DNA of 64,000 nucleotides from Pseudomonas wenzhouensis (GTDB lineage: Bacteria > Pseudomonadota > Gammaproteobacteria > Pseudomonadales > Pseudomonadaceae), in the NCBI RefSeq assembly GCF_021029445.1, contig NZ_CP072610.1, positions 4,092,001-4,156,000 of the forward strand, read 5' to 3'. The notes beneath the pieces are model-generated. The model saw only the letters and a program-made list of their open reading frames with translations, was not told where the DNA came from and did no database searches. Each line of letters starts with the position of its first letter. Within the stretch, counting starts at the first letter, position 1. The position numbers and the translations under genes were made by a program. This document shows positions 43,532 through 53,825 of this stretch, in pieces.

Positions 43532-44467
43532 TCAGAGGCTGAGCAGATGAATCAGCCGCGCCGCCACCTTGGCGGTGCGGTTGTCGATGTCGTATTCGGG
43601 GTTGTGCTCGGCCAGGTCGGCCAGGCGCAGCTTGCCGCTGGCCTTGAGCCGTTCGAGCAGCGGCTCCAGCTGCTCCAGGCGCACGCCACGGGCGGCCGGC
43701 GCGCTGACGCCCGGCGCTTCGCAGGCCGGCAGCACGTCGATGTCGATGGTCAGGTAGAGCGCGTCGCACTCGGCGGTGAAGGCGTCCAGCTCGGCGCCGA
43801 TGGCATCGAGGGTCGACTCACGAATTTCATGATCCTCGCGCACCAGCACGCCCAGCTCGGCGGCCTTGGCGAACAGCGCACGGGTGTTGCTGGCGCGACT
43901 GACGCCCAGGCAGGCATAGCGGAACGGCCAGCCGCGTGCAGCGCATTGCTCGGCGATCTGCGCGAAGGGCGTGCCGGAGGAATGCACATGGGTCGGGTCG
44001 CGCAGGTCGAAGTGGGCGTCGAAGTTGACGATGCCGATACGAGGCGCAGGATTACCGGACAGATGCTCGGCCAGGCCCGACCAGCTACCGAAGGCGACTT
44101 CATGCCCGCCACCGATCACCAGCGGCAGATGGCCGGCGTCCAGCAGCGCGCAGACGTTTTGACCAAGGCGCGCCTGGGCGGCTTCCAGGTCGCCGTCTTC
44201 GCAGACCACGTCACCGGCGTCATAGGCTGGCGCCTGACGATGCCAGGCCAGGTTGGCCAACGCCTTGCGCACGCTCTGCGGCGCTGCGGCGGCGCCGACA
44301 CGGCCATGGTTGCGGCGCACACCTTCATCGCAGGCAAAACCCAGCAGCGCCAGGCCCGGCTGGCTGTCTTCGACCAGCGAACGGATGCGCTGGTGCCAGC
44401 GCGCGCTGTCGGTTTCCGGGTCGGTACGACCGCTCCAGGCGGCCATGCTGTGACGATCAGCGAGCAT
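43532..44467 (-). CDS. hutG: Formimidoylglutamase (arginase family HutG)
   Basis: 311 residues of the ureohydrolase fold. Manganese ligands are in [18 protein letters not shown] and [20 protein letters not shown]. The enzyme splits N-formimidoyl-L-glutamate to glutamate and formamide, the one-step branch. This differs from the HutF plus N-formylglutamate deformylase route also found in pseudomonads. No hutF is in the window. The start overlaps hutI by 11 bases; a second ATG at 44446 would remove the overlap. Confidence 0.93.
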   Translation of the reverse strand: MLADRHSMAAWSGRTDPETDSARWHQRIRSLVEDSQPGLALLGFACDEGVRRNHGRVGAAAAPQSVRKALANLAWHRQAPAYDAGDVVCEDGDLEAAQARLGQNVCALLDAGHLPLVIGGGHEVAFGSWSGLAEHLSGNPAPRIGIVNFDAHFDLRDPTHVHSSGTPFAQIAEQCAARGWPFRYACLGVSRASNTRALFAKAAELGVLVREDHEIRESTLDAIGAELDAFTAECDALYLTIDIDVLPACEAPGVSAPAARGVRLEQLEPLLERLKASGKLRLADLAEHNPEYDIDNRTAKVAARLIHLLSL

Positions 44468-45674
44468 AGGTCACGACTCCATTGAATACGCGCTGGCGCA
44501 GGCGCCCGGCCTGCACCGCGTAGGCCAGTTCGGCCGGTTGCTGGATATCCCAGACGCAGAGATCCGCAGGTGCACCGACGGCGATGCGGCCGAGGTCGGG
44601 CAGACCCAATGCACGGGCGCCATGGGCGGTCATGCCGGCCAGGGCTTCGCGCGGGGTGAGGCGAAACAGGGTGCAGGCCAGGTTGGCCATCAGCGTCGGC
44701 ATGCAGATCGGCGAGGTGCCGGGGTTGGCATCGCTGGCCACCGCCATCGGCACGCCGTACTGGCGCAGCAGTTCGATGGGCGGCAGCTGGGTTTCGCGCA
44801 GCACGTGGAAGGCGCCGGGCAACAGCACGGCAACCGTGCCGGCCTCGGCCATGGCGCGCACGCCAGCCTCGTCGAGGTATTCGATATGGTCGGCGGACAG
44901 GGCGCCGTAACGGGCAGCCAATTCACTGCCACCCAGGTTGGACAGTTGCTCGGCATGGGCCTTGATCGCCAGACCGTGGGCCTGTGCTGCCTGGTAGATG
45001 CGCTCGCACTGCGCCGGGGAAAAACCGATGCCTTCGCAGAACACGTCCACCGCATCGGCCAGCCCTTCACGGGCGGCAGCCGGGATCATCTCGTCGCAGA
45101 GCAGGCTCACGTAGTCGTCGGCGCGGCCGGCGTATTCCGGCGGCAGAGCATGGGCACCGAGCAGCGTGGTGATCACCCGCACCGGGCGCAGCTGGCCGAG
45201 GTGGCGGGCCACGCGCAGCATCTTCAACTCGCTTTCGACAGTCAGGCCGTAGCCGGACTTGATTTCCAGCGTGGTCACGCCATCGGCCAGCAGCGCATCT
45301 AGACGCGGCAGGCTGGCGGCGATCAGCTCGTCCTCGCTGGCGGCACGGGTGGCACGCACGCTGCTGAGAATACCGCCGCCGTTGCGGGCGATGGTTTCGT
45401 AGCTGACGCCTTCCAGGCGCTGCTCGAACTCGCCTGCGCGGTTGCCGGCGTAGACCAGGTGGGTGTGGCAATCGACCAGCCCCGGAGTCATCACGCCGCC
45501 ACGCTCAGCTTCGACTGCTCCCTGAACCAGCGCCTCGTCGAAAGTGCGCGAAGGCCACAGGCCGGCAATGCGACCGCCCTCGACCAGCACGTTCATCGCC
45601 TCGTCCAGCTGCGCCAGGCCATCGAAGACCTGCACATCGCGCCAGAGCTGTTTCGAGGGGGATTGCATCGGCAT
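44457..45674 (-). CDS. hutI: Imidazolonepropionase
   Basis: 405 residues of the amidohydrolase superfamily. [13 protein letters not shown] holds the metal His pair, [17 protein letters not shown] the family signature, and [11 protein letters not shown] and [10 protein letters not shown] the later metal sites. It opens the imidazolone ring to give N-formimidoyl-glutamate. It is the first gene of the leftward hut operon, with a HutC-type operator about 20-30 bases before its ATG. An alternative ATG lies 2 codons in. Confidence 0.96.
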   Translation of the reverse strand: MPMQSPSKQLWRDVQVFDGLAQLDEAMNVLVEGGRIAGLWPSRTFDEALVQGAVEAERGGVMTPGLVDCHTHLVYAGNRAGEFEQRLEGVSYETIARNGGGILSSVRATRAASEDELIAASLPRLDALLADGVTTLEIKSGYGLTVESELKMLRVARHLGQLRPVRVITTLLGAHALPPEYAGRADDYVSLLCDEMIPAAAREGLADAVDVFCEGIGFSPAQCERIYQAAQAHGLAIKAHAEQLSNLGGSELAARYGALSADHIEYLDEAGVRAMAEAGTVAVLLPGAFHVLRETQLPPIELLRQYGVPMAVASDANPGTSPICMPTLMANLACTLFRLTPREALAGMTAHGARALGLPDLGRIAVGAPADLCVWDIQQPAELAYAVQAGRLRQRVFNGVVTYAR

Positions 45675-45693
45675 GGGATTCTCCCGGCTTGTT

Positions 45694-45705
45694 TTGTATA
45701 TACAA
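45694..45705. promoter_or_regulatory. HutC operator before hutI
   Basis: TTGTATATACAA is a perfect 12-base palindrome whose TGTATATACA core fits the known HutC site. It lies 20 bases before hutI. Confidence 0.85.
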
Positions 45706-45866
45706 TATGGATAGATCGAATCGTCGTCAAGTCAGAGACAAAAGCCTTACACAGCCGCTTCAGGCCACAACAAGACGCGTGAGATTCAGCTGTAGAGCGC
45801 AGGAACGCTCAAGCTGGAGAGGACAGAATTAAGGCAAGCACTTGAGCCGTTCGTCGCCCAATCATT

Positions 45867-45878
45867 ATGTATATACAT
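45867..45878. promoter_or_regulatory. HutC operator before hutD
   Basis: ATGTATATACAT has the same TGTATATACA core and lies right before the GGAGG ribosome site of hutD. HutC bound here would block promoter or early transcription of hutD. Confidence 0.82.
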
Positions 45879-45889
45879 TTGGAGGCTTC

Positions 45890-46417
45890 ATGCCCTGCAC
45901 CCTGCTCGATCCCGCGACAGCCATTGCGATGCCCTGGAAGAACGGCGGCGGCACGACGCTGGAACTGGTCATTGCACCGCGCGGTGCCAGCCTGGAGGAT
46001 TTCGCCTGGCGTATCAGCAGTGCTCAGGTGGCGGTGGATGGCGCCTTTTCCAGCTTCCCCGGCGTCGACCGCAGCCTGGCCGTGCTCGCCGGCAACGGCT
46101 TGCGCCTGCACCGAGAGGATGGGCGGGTCGAGACGCTACATCGCGATGGCGCCATCGCGGTGTTCGGCGGAGAAGAAACGATCAGCGCACAACTGCTGGA
46201 CGGCCCGATCACCGACCTCAACCTGATGACCCGGCGAGGCCTCTGGACGCATCGGGTGCAGGTGCTGAAATGGCAGGGAACCCAGGGGCTGGAGAACGAC
46301 GCGGCGGTACTGCTGCTGTGGAATGCTGCCCAGAGCGCAGTCGACGTGAATGCTGGCGGCGCGATGCACCCGCTAGCAGCGGGCAATGGCCTACTGATCG
46401 AGAACGAACCTGGCTAA
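45890..46417 (+). CDS. hutD: HutD-family protein (Ves/HutD cupin)
   Basis: About 175 residues. AMPWKNGGGTTLELVIAP and FAWRISSAQVAVDGAFSSFPGVDR (landmark) are the HutD/Ves signatures of a bicupin fold. HutD is thought to limit hut expression or buffer intermediates rather than act as a pathway enzyme. ATG 45890 follows GGAGG. It is divergent from hutI and under the second HutC operator. Confidence 0.92.
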   Translation: MPCTLLDPATAIAMPWKNGGGTTLELVIAPRGASLEDFAWRISSAQVAVDGAFSSFPGVDRSLAVLAGNGLRLHREDGRVETLHRDGAIAVFGGEETISAQLLDGPITDLNLMTRRGLWTHRVQVLKWQGTQGLENDAAVLLLWNAAQSAVDVNAGGAMHPLAAGNGLLIENEPG

Positions 46418-46489
46418 TTGCACCTGCACGCACAACGACCCGCCCTGCTCTACGTGGCCAGGCTGAACCCGTGCGCCCCCTGAAATGAA

Positions 46490-46521
46490 AAGCCCCGGCA
46501 CGCGGGCCGGGGCTCATTTTT
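46490..46521. terminator. Bidirectional terminator between hutD and a fadE-like gene
   Basis: AGCCCCGGC/GCCGGGGCT stem with TTTTT on the plus side and, read on the minus strand, TTTTCATTT. It serves the convergent genes on both sides. Confidence 0.85.
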
Positions 46522-46535
46522 GCGCTGCAGCGTGA

Positions 46536-48314
46536 TCAGAACTGCGCAGCATCCAGCAGATACAGCGACTCGCTACCGGCCTTGACCGACGCACTCAGCG
46601 AGTGGATACGCGGCAGCAGGCGGGCGAAGTAGAAGCGCGCGGTGCCCAGCTTGCTGGCGTAGAACTCGTCCTGCGCCTCCTTGCCCAGCGCGGCGCGCGC
46701 CATCAAGGCCCACATGTAGGCATAGGCGGTGTAGCCGAAGGCCTGCAGGTACTCGACCGAAGCCGCGCCGATTTCATTGGGATTGCGCTTGGCGTTATCC
46801 AGCACCCAGGCCGTCAGCGCGTCGAGGTTCTCCACGGCAGCCGCCAGCGGCTGGGTGAATTCGGCCAGCGAGGCATCGGCCGAGGCGACGAAGGCTTTGA
46901 TCTCGTCAGCGAAGTGCTTGTAGTAGCTGCCACCACTGCCGACGATCTTGCGCCCGACCAGATCCAGCGACTGGATGCCGTTGGTGCCTTCGTAGATCTG
47001 AGTGATGCGGCAGTCGCGCACCAACTGCTCCTGACCCCACTCGCGGATGAAGCCGTGGCCGCCGAAGATCTGCTGGCCGTGCACGGTGGTTTCCAGGGCC
47101 ATGTCGGTGAGGAAAGCCTTGGCTACCGGGGTCAGCAGGGCGACCAGTTCGTCGGCGCGCTGGGCGGTGGCCTTGTCCTCGCTGTACTTGGCGGTATCGA
47201 GTTGCATGGCGACGTAGCTGGAGAAGGCGCGACCGCCCTCGTTCAGCGCCTTCATGGTCAGCAGCATGCGGCGCACGTCCGGATGCACGATGATCGGGTC
47301 AGCGGCTTTGTCCTTGGCCACCGGGCCGGTCGGCGCGCGGCTCTGGATACGCTCGCGGGCGTACTCGATGGCGCTCTGGTAGCTGCGCTCACCGAGGGAC
47401 AAGCCCTGGATGCCAACACCCAGGCGCTCGTAGTTCATCATGGTGAACATCGCCGCCAGGCCCTTGTTCACTTCGCCGATCAGGTAGCCGGTGGCACCGT
47501 CGAAGTTCATCACGCAGGTGGCCGAGGCCTTGATGCCCATCTTGTGCTCGATGGAACCACAGCCCAGGGCGTTCTTCTCGCCCAGCGAGCCGTCGGCGTT
47601 GACCATCACCTTCGGCACCAGGAACAGCGAGATGCCTTTCGGGCCCGCCGGTGCGTCCGGCAGCTTGGCCAGCACCAGATGGATGATGTTCTCGGTCAGG
47701 TCGTGCTCGCCGCCGGTGATGAAGATCTTGGTGCCGGAAATCTTGTAGCTGCCATCGGCCTGCGGTTCGGCCTTGGTGCGGATGATGCCCAGGTCGGTAC
47801 CGGCATGCGGCTCGGTCAGGCACATGGAACCGGCCCAGACGCCGGCGTACATGTTCGGCAGGTACTGCGCCTTGAGCTCTTCACTGGCGTGATTGAGGAT
47901 CGACAGGCAGGCGCCGGAGGTGAGCATCGGGTACAGGCCGAAGGACAGGCTGGCCGAGTTGACCATCTCCTCGACCTGGGCGCCGATCACCTTGGGCATG
48001 CCCATACCGCCGAACTCCGGCGCGCCACCGACACCGACCCAGCCGCCTTCGGCGTAGGTACGGTAGGCCTCGGGGAAGCCGGCCGGGGTCTTCACCACGC
48101 CGTTGTCCCAGGAGCAGCCCTCCTCGTCGCCGCTGCGGTTCAGCGGGGCGATGCTGCCAGCAGTGACCTTGCCGGCTTCTTCGAGAATGGCATTGGCGGT
48201 TTCTTCATCCACCACCTCGGCCAGGGCCGGCAGCTCGGCCCACAACTTGGAGACTTCGAATACTTCATTGAGCACGAAGCGCATGTCGCGCAGGGGGGCT
48301 TTGTAATCGGCCAT
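46536..48314 (-). CDS. Acyl-CoA dehydrogenase, FadE-like (copy 1)
   Basis: 592 residues, longer than the ~390 of classic medium-chain enzymes, with an added C-terminal helical domain as in the PA0506-PA0508 type. LTEPHAGTDLGIIRTKA is the FAD/substrate loop, [13 protein letters not shown] follows, and the catalytic Glu is in IYEGTNGIQSLDL (about 430). It catalyses the first oxidation of fatty acyl-CoA in beta-oxidation. It ends the three-copy cluster and the bidirectional terminator follows. Chain-length preference is unknown. Confidence 0.9.
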   Translation of the reverse strand: MADYKAPLRDMRFVLNEVFEVSKLWAELPALAEVVDEETANAILEEAGKVTAGSIAPLNRSGDEEGCSWDNGVVKTPAGFPEAYRTYAEGGWVGVGGAPEFGGMGMPKVIGAQVEEMVNSASLSFGLYPMLTSGACLSILNHASEELKAQYLPNMYAGVWAGSMCLTEPHAGTDLGIIRTKAEPQADGSYKISGTKIFITGGEHDLTENIIHLVLAKLPDAPAGPKGISLFLVPKVMVNADGSLGEKNALGCGSIEHKMGIKASATCVMNFDGATGYLIGEVNKGLAAMFTMMNYERLGVGIQGLSLGERSYQSAIEYARERIQSRAPTGPVAKDKAADPIIVHPDVRRMLLTMKALNEGGRAFSSYVAMQLDTAKYSEDKATAQRADELVALLTPVAKAFLTDMALETTVHGQQIFGGHGFIREWGQEQLVRDCRITQIYEGTNGIQSLDLVGRKIVGSGGSYYKHFADEIKAFVASADASLAEFTQPLAAAVENLDALTAWVLDNAKRNPNEIGAASVEYLQAFGYTAYAYMWALMARAALGKEAQDEFYASKLGTARFYFARLLPRIHSLSASVKAGSESLYLLDAAQF

Positions 48315-48429
48315 GACACATCCTCGGAAACGGACTTACTTGAGAGCCACGAGCTTAATACAACAACAAGATAGACACATAGGGTCGTGTTGTGACCAAT
48401 AATTCATGAAAAGTCTGCACTCACCACCA

Positions 48430-48457
48430 GGAAAAAGGCCCGCAAACATGCGGGCCT
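48430..48457 (-). terminator. Terminator after the second fadE-like gene
   Basis: On the minus strand AGGCCCGC-ATGTTT-GCGGGCCT runs into TTTTTCC. Confidence 0.8.
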
Positions 48458-48506
48458 GGGATTCGCGGCGGAGTGCCGCGCCTATACATGCCAAACACCT
48501 GAGCAC

Positions 48507-50297
48507 TTAGAAGGCAAAGTGCTCCGCCGCCAGCTCCATGGTACTGGCGCTGCCGGCGCCCATCGCCAGACGATGTGCCTCGGTGCGCGGCAGGATGCGC
48601 TGGAAATAGAAGGCACATGTCGTCAGCTTGGCCTGATGGAAACCGTTGTCAGCACCGGCCGCCAGCTTCTCCTGGGCAACCACCGCCATGCGCAGCCAGA
48701 AATAGGCCAGGGTGACGTAACCGGAGAACATCAGGTAGTCGACGGAGGCCGCGCCCACTTCGTCCGGGTTCTTCATTGCCGCCATGCCAATCTGCTGGGT
48801 CAGCTCGCCCCATTGCTTGTTCAGTGCAGCCAACTGAGCCACCTGGGCAGCCAGTTGCGGATGCGCCGCCTGCGCCTGGCAGAACTTGTGTACCAGACGG
48901 GTGAAGCCCAGCAGCAGCTTGCCCTGGCTGCCCAGCACCTTGCGCCCGAGCAGGTCGAGCGCCTGGATGCCGTTGGTGCCTTCGTAGATCAGGGCGATGC
49001 GGCAATCGCGCACCAGTTGCTCCATGCCCCACTCGCGAATGTAGCCATGCCCGCCGAATACCTGCATGCCATGGTTGGTGGCCTCCAGGCCGGTCTCGGT
49101 CATGAAGGCTTTACAGATCGGCGTGAGGAAGGCCAGCAGATTCTCGGCCTCCTGGCGTGCCTCGGCGCTCTCGGCACGGTGCGCGGTGTCGATCAGTTGC
49201 GCGGTGAAATAGGCCAGCGCACGGTTACCCTCGTTGAAGGCCTTCATGGTCAACAGCATGCGCCGCACGTCCGGGTGCACAATGATCGGATCGGCCGCCT
49301 TGTCCGGCGCCTTGGCGCCGGTCAGCGCGCGCATCTGCAGGCGCTCGCGGGCATAGCGCAGGGCGCCCTGGTAGCTGGTTTCACCCAGGCAAAGCCCCTG
49401 CATACCGGTGCCCAGACGCGCGTGGTTCATCATGGTGAACATGCAGGCCAGGCCCTTGTTGGCCTCTCCGATCAGGTAACCGGTGGCGCCGTCGAAGTTG
49501 ATCACGCAGGTGGCCGAGGCCTTGATACCCATCTTGTGCTCGATGGAGCCGCAACTCACAGCATTGCGCGCACCGATGCCATCCCCTTCGGGCATGAACT
49601 TGGGCACGATGAACAGGGAAATACCCTTGGTGCTGGCCGGCGCATCCGGCAACTTGGCCAGCACCAGATGCACGATGTTCTCGCTCATGTCGTGCTCGCC
49701 GGCGGAAATGAAGATCTTCGTCCCGCTGATCGCGTAGCTGCCATCGGCCTGTGGCACGGCGCGGGTCTTGATGATGCCCAGGTCGGTGCCGCAATGCGGC
49801 TCGGTCAGGCACATGGTGCCGGTCCAGCGCCCTTCGGTGAGACGGGTCAGGTAGGTCTGTTTCTGCTCCTCGCTGCCGTGCGCATGAATGGCCGACATCG
49901 CCCCCTGAGTCAGGCCCGGATACATGCCCCAGGAAAGGTTGGCCGAGCCGACCATCTCGCTGAAGATCAGCCCAAGCGACTCCGGCAACCCCTGACCGCC
50001 ATAGACAGGGTCGGCCGCCAGCCCCATCCAGCCGCCCTCGGCGTATTGGGCGAAGGCTTCCTTGAAGCCCTTGGGCGTGGTCACCACGCCATTGTCGAAG
50101 TGACAACCTTCTTCGTCACCACTGTGGTTGAGCGGCGCCAGCACCTGCTCGCAGAACTTCGCGCCCTCCTCGAGAATCGCCGCCACCATATCCGGACTGG
50201 CTTCGTGGGCGCCCAGCGATTGGTAATGAGCAGAAAAATCGAAGACATCGTCGATCAGAAAGCGCATGTCGCGCTGGGGAGCCTTGTACTCAGGCAT
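48507..50297 (-). CDS. Acyl-CoA dehydrogenase, FadE-like (copy 2)
   Basis: 596 residues with the same plan as its neighbours: N-terminal [53 protein letters not shown], and the catalytic Glu in [17 protein letters not shown]. It carries a C-terminal extension of about 120 residues. It is an FAD enzyme of beta-oxidation. A terminator follows, so it is probably transcribed apart from copy 1. ATG 50297 is chosen because the short upstream extension (to 50336) is unlike the paralogues. Confidence 0.9.
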   Translation of the reverse strand: MPEYKAPQRDMRFLIDDVFDFSAHYQSLGAHEASPDMVAAILEEGAKFCEQVLAPLNHSGDEEGCHFDNGVVTTPKGFKEAFAQYAEGGWMGLAADPVYGGQGLPESLGLIFSEMVGSANLSWGMYPGLTQGAMSAIHAHGSEEQKQTYLTRLTEGRWTGTMCLTEPHCGTDLGIIKTRAVPQADGSYAISGTKIFISAGEHDMSENIVHLVLAKLPDAPASTKGISLFIVPKFMPEGDGIGARNAVSCGSIEHKMGIKASATCVINFDGATGYLIGEANKGLACMFTMMNHARLGTGMQGLCLGETSYQGALRYARERLQMRALTGAKAPDKAADPIIVHPDVRRMLLTMKAFNEGNRALAYFTAQLIDTAHRAESAEARQEAENLLAFLTPICKAFMTETGLEATNHGMQVFGGHGYIREWGMEQLVRDCRIALIYEGTNGIQALDLLGRKVLGSQGKLLLGFTRLVHKFCQAQAAHPQLAAQVAQLAALNKQWGELTQQIGMAAMKNPDEVGAASVDYLMFSGYVTLAYFWLRMAVVAQEKLAAGADNGFHQAKLTTCAFYFQRILPRTEAHRLAMGAGSASTMELAAEHFAF

Positions 50298-50402
50298 GTT
50301 GATTCTCCGTTCGGGTTGGCGGTCAGGTGTCACCACGCTACTGCCATGCGCGAACCGGCAACAATCATCGTTGGCGGCCTGAATGCGGCGCCATAAACCG
50401 GC

Positions 50403-51691
50403 TCAGTCGGCAGCGCTGGCAACCTTGACCGCGCCACGCCGTTGCGCGGCACTGCGTAGGCAGTTACGCCCGGCAGCCTTGGCGCTGTAGAGCGCCTTGT
50501 CCGCCTCCTTGATCACCTCCTGTGGCGTGCGCTGCTCGGCCTGGCGCTCGGCCACCCCCATGCTGACGGTCACCGACACCTCGCTGGCAGCCTTGCCGGC
50601 ACGGCGCTGCCTGCCTTGCTGGTCATCGCGCGGACGGCTCTGCGAGTCACGCAGCTGCATGCGGTACTGCTCGATGGCCAGACGCACCATATCCAGATGC
50701 GGCATGCACTGCTCCACGCTTTTGCCGGGAAACAGCAGGGTGAATTCCTCACCGCCGTAACGGTAGGCCTTGCCGCCACCACCGACCTTGCGCAACTGGC
50801 TGGCGACCAGGCGCAGCACCTGATCGCCTACGTCATGACCATGGGTGTCGTTGAATTTCTTGAAATGATCGACGTCGACCATGGCAATCACATAGTCGCG
50901 CCCCAGACGCTGCAGGCGCTCGTTGAGCGCGCGCCGCCCCGGCAGCCCGGTGAGCTCGTCGCGAAAAGCCATCTGGTAGGCCTCGTGCGCCACAGCGGCG
51001 ACCAGCATGAGCATGACTATGCTGATCATCACCTGCAGCGCATTGGCCAGAATGAACACCTGCGGCAGCATCCACAGCAGCCCGAACAAGCCCACCACTT
51101 GCGCTGCATGCAACGGCCTGGGCCGACGCAGGTATTGCACGGACAGGACGATGAAGGCCAGGGCAAACAGCAGATAACCCAGCTGCGCCAGGCTCATCCA
51201 GGCGCCGTACAGCGCCGGCCAGTGAATCTGCGCCAGCCACCGGCGATCCCCTGCGGATAGCGCCGTGCCAGGCCGAACGCCACGGCACTGACGGCCAGCA
51301 GCACCAGGCCACGGGCGAGCATGTCCTGAGCCAGATGCGAGCGTTCCTCCCAGCAACCGTAGAGGGCATACAGCAGCGGCAACAGCAGGCAAAGCAAATG
51401 AAAGACCAGCGCCGCATCGGCACGCACCTGGCCATGACCACGATAGTGGTCGACCTGGATATCCAGCAGGAAGTAGCCGACATACAGCGCCAGCAGCAGA
51501 AACACTTCGCGCTGACGGCCATAGACCAGACAGAACGCCCCACCGAGCAATAACAGCAAGGTCGGCAACACATTGAACAGGGAGATGAAAAACTCGCTGA
51601 GCACCGGCAGCCGCGCAGCCACGACCCCACCGACCAGCAAGGGCAGCGAGGAAAAGAAGTGACTGAAACGCAGAGCGGCCGGACGGATCAC
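50403..51691 (-). pseudogene. Membrane diguanylate cyclase (GGEEF), split by a frameshift
   Basis: The first part (from about 51691, GTG, after an AGGAT site) encodes several membrane segments such as LFNVLPTLLLLLGGAFCLVYG and VFLLLALYVGYFLLDIQ. Its frame runs past a CCCC run at 51248-51251 (GGGG in the mRNA). From there a second frame continues with RRWLAQIHWPALYGAWMSLA, more membrane helices, and a GGDEF domain reading RYGGEEF. One missing G in the run would explain the split. The catalytic domain itself is intact, but the usual RxxD inhibition site is not evident (RKVGGGG instead). Sequencing error, true loss and slippage are all possible. Confidence 0.72.
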
Positions 51692-51783
51692 GTGGGCATC
51701 CTGAGGAGTGATGAAGGCATTCTGCCTGCTTGACCCACTTAAAACAGCGACAGGATGCGCCATTCTCTGCAGTGCCCGGCGCA

Positions 51784-51816
51784 AAAACGACAACGCCGCC
51801 CAGAGGGCGGCGTTGT
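51784..51816 (-). terminator. Terminator after the third fadE-like gene
   Basis: On the minus strand ACAACGCCGCC-CTCTG-GGCGGCGTTGT, then CGTTTTTGC. Confidence 0.8.
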
Positions 51817-51849
51817 GATTCAACCGAAAGAGATGGCTCAGAGCCAGTC

Positions 51850-53655
51850 TTAGAAGCCCAGAGCGAAGTGCTCTTCTTCCATCTCCATCAGGTTGCTGGC
51901 GCCCGACAGCATGGCTTCGACATGCATGCGGGTACGCGGCAGGATGCGCGCGAAGTAGAAGCGCGCGGTCTGCAGCTTGGCCTTGTAGAACGCCTCGTCT
52001 TCGGTACCGGCGGCCAGCTTCTCGGCAGCCAGGCGCGCCATGTCGGCCCAGAAGTAGGCCAGGCAAGCGTAACCGGAGTACATCAGGTAATCCACCGAAG
52101 CGGCACCGACTTCCTCGCGATCCTTCATCGCCGCCATGCCGATCTTCATGGTGACGTCGCCCCACTCCTTGTTCAGTTTGGCCAGCGGCTCGACGAATTC
52201 CTTGACGGCATCGTTGCCTTCGTTGGCCTGGCAGAACTTGTGCACGATCTTGGTGAAGTTCTTCAGCGCGCCGCCCTGGGTCATCAGTACCTTGCGGCCC
52301 AGCAGGTCGAGGGCCTGAATGCCGGTGGTGCCTTCGTACATCATCGAGATGCGGCAGTCGCGAACGTTCTGCTCCATGCCCCACTCGGCGATGAAACCGT
52401 GGCCACCGTAGATCTGCATGCCGTGGGAAGCAGCTTCGAAGCCCACTTCGGTCATGAAGGCCTTGGCGATCGGCGTGAGGAAGGCCAGCAGTTCGTCAGC
52501 GGCTTTCTTCTCTTCGGCGTCCTGGCTGTACTTGACGATATCCACCTGCTTGGCGGTGAAGTAGACCATGGCACGGTTGCCTTCGGCGAACGCCTTCATG
52601 GTCAGCAGCATGCGGCGTACGTCCGGGTGCACGATGATCGGGTCAGCGGCTTTTTCCGGCGCTTTCGGGCCAGTCAGCGAACGCATCTGCAGACGCTCGC
52701 GAGCATACTTGATGCCACCCTGGAAACCGACTTCAGCGTGGGCCAGGCCTTGCAGCGCAGTGCCCAGACGAGCGGTGTTCATGAAGGTGAACATGCAGTT
52801 CAGGCCTTTGTTGGCCGGGCCAATCAGGAAGCCGGTGGCACCGTCGAAGTTCATCACGCAGGTGGCGTTGCCGTGGATGCCCATCTTGTGTTCGATGGAA
52901 CCGCAGGAAACAGCGTTGCGCTGACCTACGCCGCCTTCGGCATTGGGCAGGAACTTCGGCACGATGAACAGCGAGATCCCCTTGGTACCGGCCGGGGCAT
53001 CGGGCAGGCGGGCCAGGACAATATGGACGATGTTGTCGGCCATGTCGTGCTCACCGGCGGAGATGAAGATCTTGGTGCCGGAAACCTTGTAGGTGCCGTC
53101 GGCCTGCGGTTCGGCCTTGGTACGCAGCATGCCCAGGTCGGTGCCGCAGTGCGGCTCGGTCAGGCACATGGTGCCGGTCCACTCGCCGGACACCAGCTTG
53201 GTCAGGTAGGTGTGCTTCTGCTCGTCGGTGCCATGTTCGCTCAGGGTGTTCATCGCACCATGGGACAGGCCCGGGTACATGCCCCAGGACCAGTTGGCCG
53301 AGCCGACCATCTCGCTGATGGCCAGGCCGAGCGATTCCGGCAGGCCTTGGCCGCCGTGCTCGACGTCATGCGCCAGGCTCGGCCAGCCGCCTTCGACGAA
53401 CTGCTGATACGCCTCTTTGAAGCCGGTCGGGGTCTTCACGCCGGATTCACTCCAGGTGCAGCCCTCGATGTCACCCACACGATTCAGCGGAGCCAGAACC
53501 TGCTCGCAGAACTTGGCGCCTTCTTCGAGGATGGCGTCGACCATGTCCGGCGTGGCGTCCTGACAGCCTGGCAGGCTCTGGTAGTGAGCTTCATAGCCCA
53601 GCAGCTCGTCACGAACGAAACGAATGTCACGCAAGGGGGCCTTGTAGTCAGGCAT
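51850..53655 (-). CDS. Acyl-CoA dehydrogenase, FadE-like (copy 3)
   Basis: 601 residues. [20 protein letters not shown] at the start, [36 protein letters not shown], and [17 protein letters not shown] with the catalytic Glu. It is the copy most distant from the others in the C-terminal domain. Together with copies 1 and 2 it matches the three-gene fadE set I recall at PA0506-PA0508. It should oxidise long- or medium-chain acyl-CoA, passing electrons to ETF. The gene has its own terminator. Confidence 0.9.
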   Translation of the reverse strand: MPDYKAPLRDIRFVRDELLGYEAHYQSLPGCQDATPDMVDAILEEGAKFCEQVLAPLNRVGDIEGCTWSESGVKTPTGFKEAYQQFVEGGWPSLAHDVEHGGQGLPESLGLAISEMVGSANWSWGMYPGLSHGAMNTLSEHGTDEQKHTYLTKLVSGEWTGTMCLTEPHCGTDLGMLRTKAEPQADGTYKVSGTKIFISAGEHDMADNIVHIVLARLPDAPAGTKGISLFIVPKFLPNAEGGVGQRNAVSCGSIEHKMGIHGNATCVMNFDGATGFLIGPANKGLNCMFTFMNTARLGTALQGLAHAEVGFQGGIKYARERLQMRSLTGPKAPEKAADPIIVHPDVRRMLLTMKAFAEGNRAMVYFTAKQVDIVKYSQDAEEKKAADELLAFLTPIAKAFMTEVGFEAASHGMQIYGGHGFIAEWGMEQNVRDCRISMMYEGTTGIQALDLLGRKVLMTQGGALKNFTKIVHKFCQANEGNDAVKEFVEPLAKLNKEWGDVTMKIGMAAMKDREEVGAASVDYLMYSGYACLAYFWADMARLAAEKLAAGTEDEAFYKAKLQTARFYFARILPRTRMHVEAMLSGASNLMEMEEEHFALGF

Positions 53656-53825
53656 AACGGTAAACCTCTGCGGTGGATTCCTAGTAGTTGGGGTGACCGG
53701 CTTTGGCGGTCGATTTCCGGATCAATCCCGGCTGCCTGGCCACGAGGCTGCGGCCGAAGCAATCAAACAGGCGTTTGAAACATACGTTTACGCCACCCCC
53801 TTGTCAAGCGCTGCCAATCGGCCGG

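Noticed and set aside
41796-43550. 584-codon plus-strand frame opposite hutU
   Set aside because: Antisense shadow of a highly conserved enzyme gene.
46602-48374. 590-codon plus-strand frame opposite fadE copy 1, with similar ones at 48519 and 51730
   Set aside because: They resemble each other only because the three real genes are paralogues. They are His/Gly/Val-rich and domain-free.
51194-51691. Programmed frameshift in the cyclase gene
   Set aside because: A four-G run alone is weak evidence, and no stimulatory structure was identified; a simple indel is more likely.
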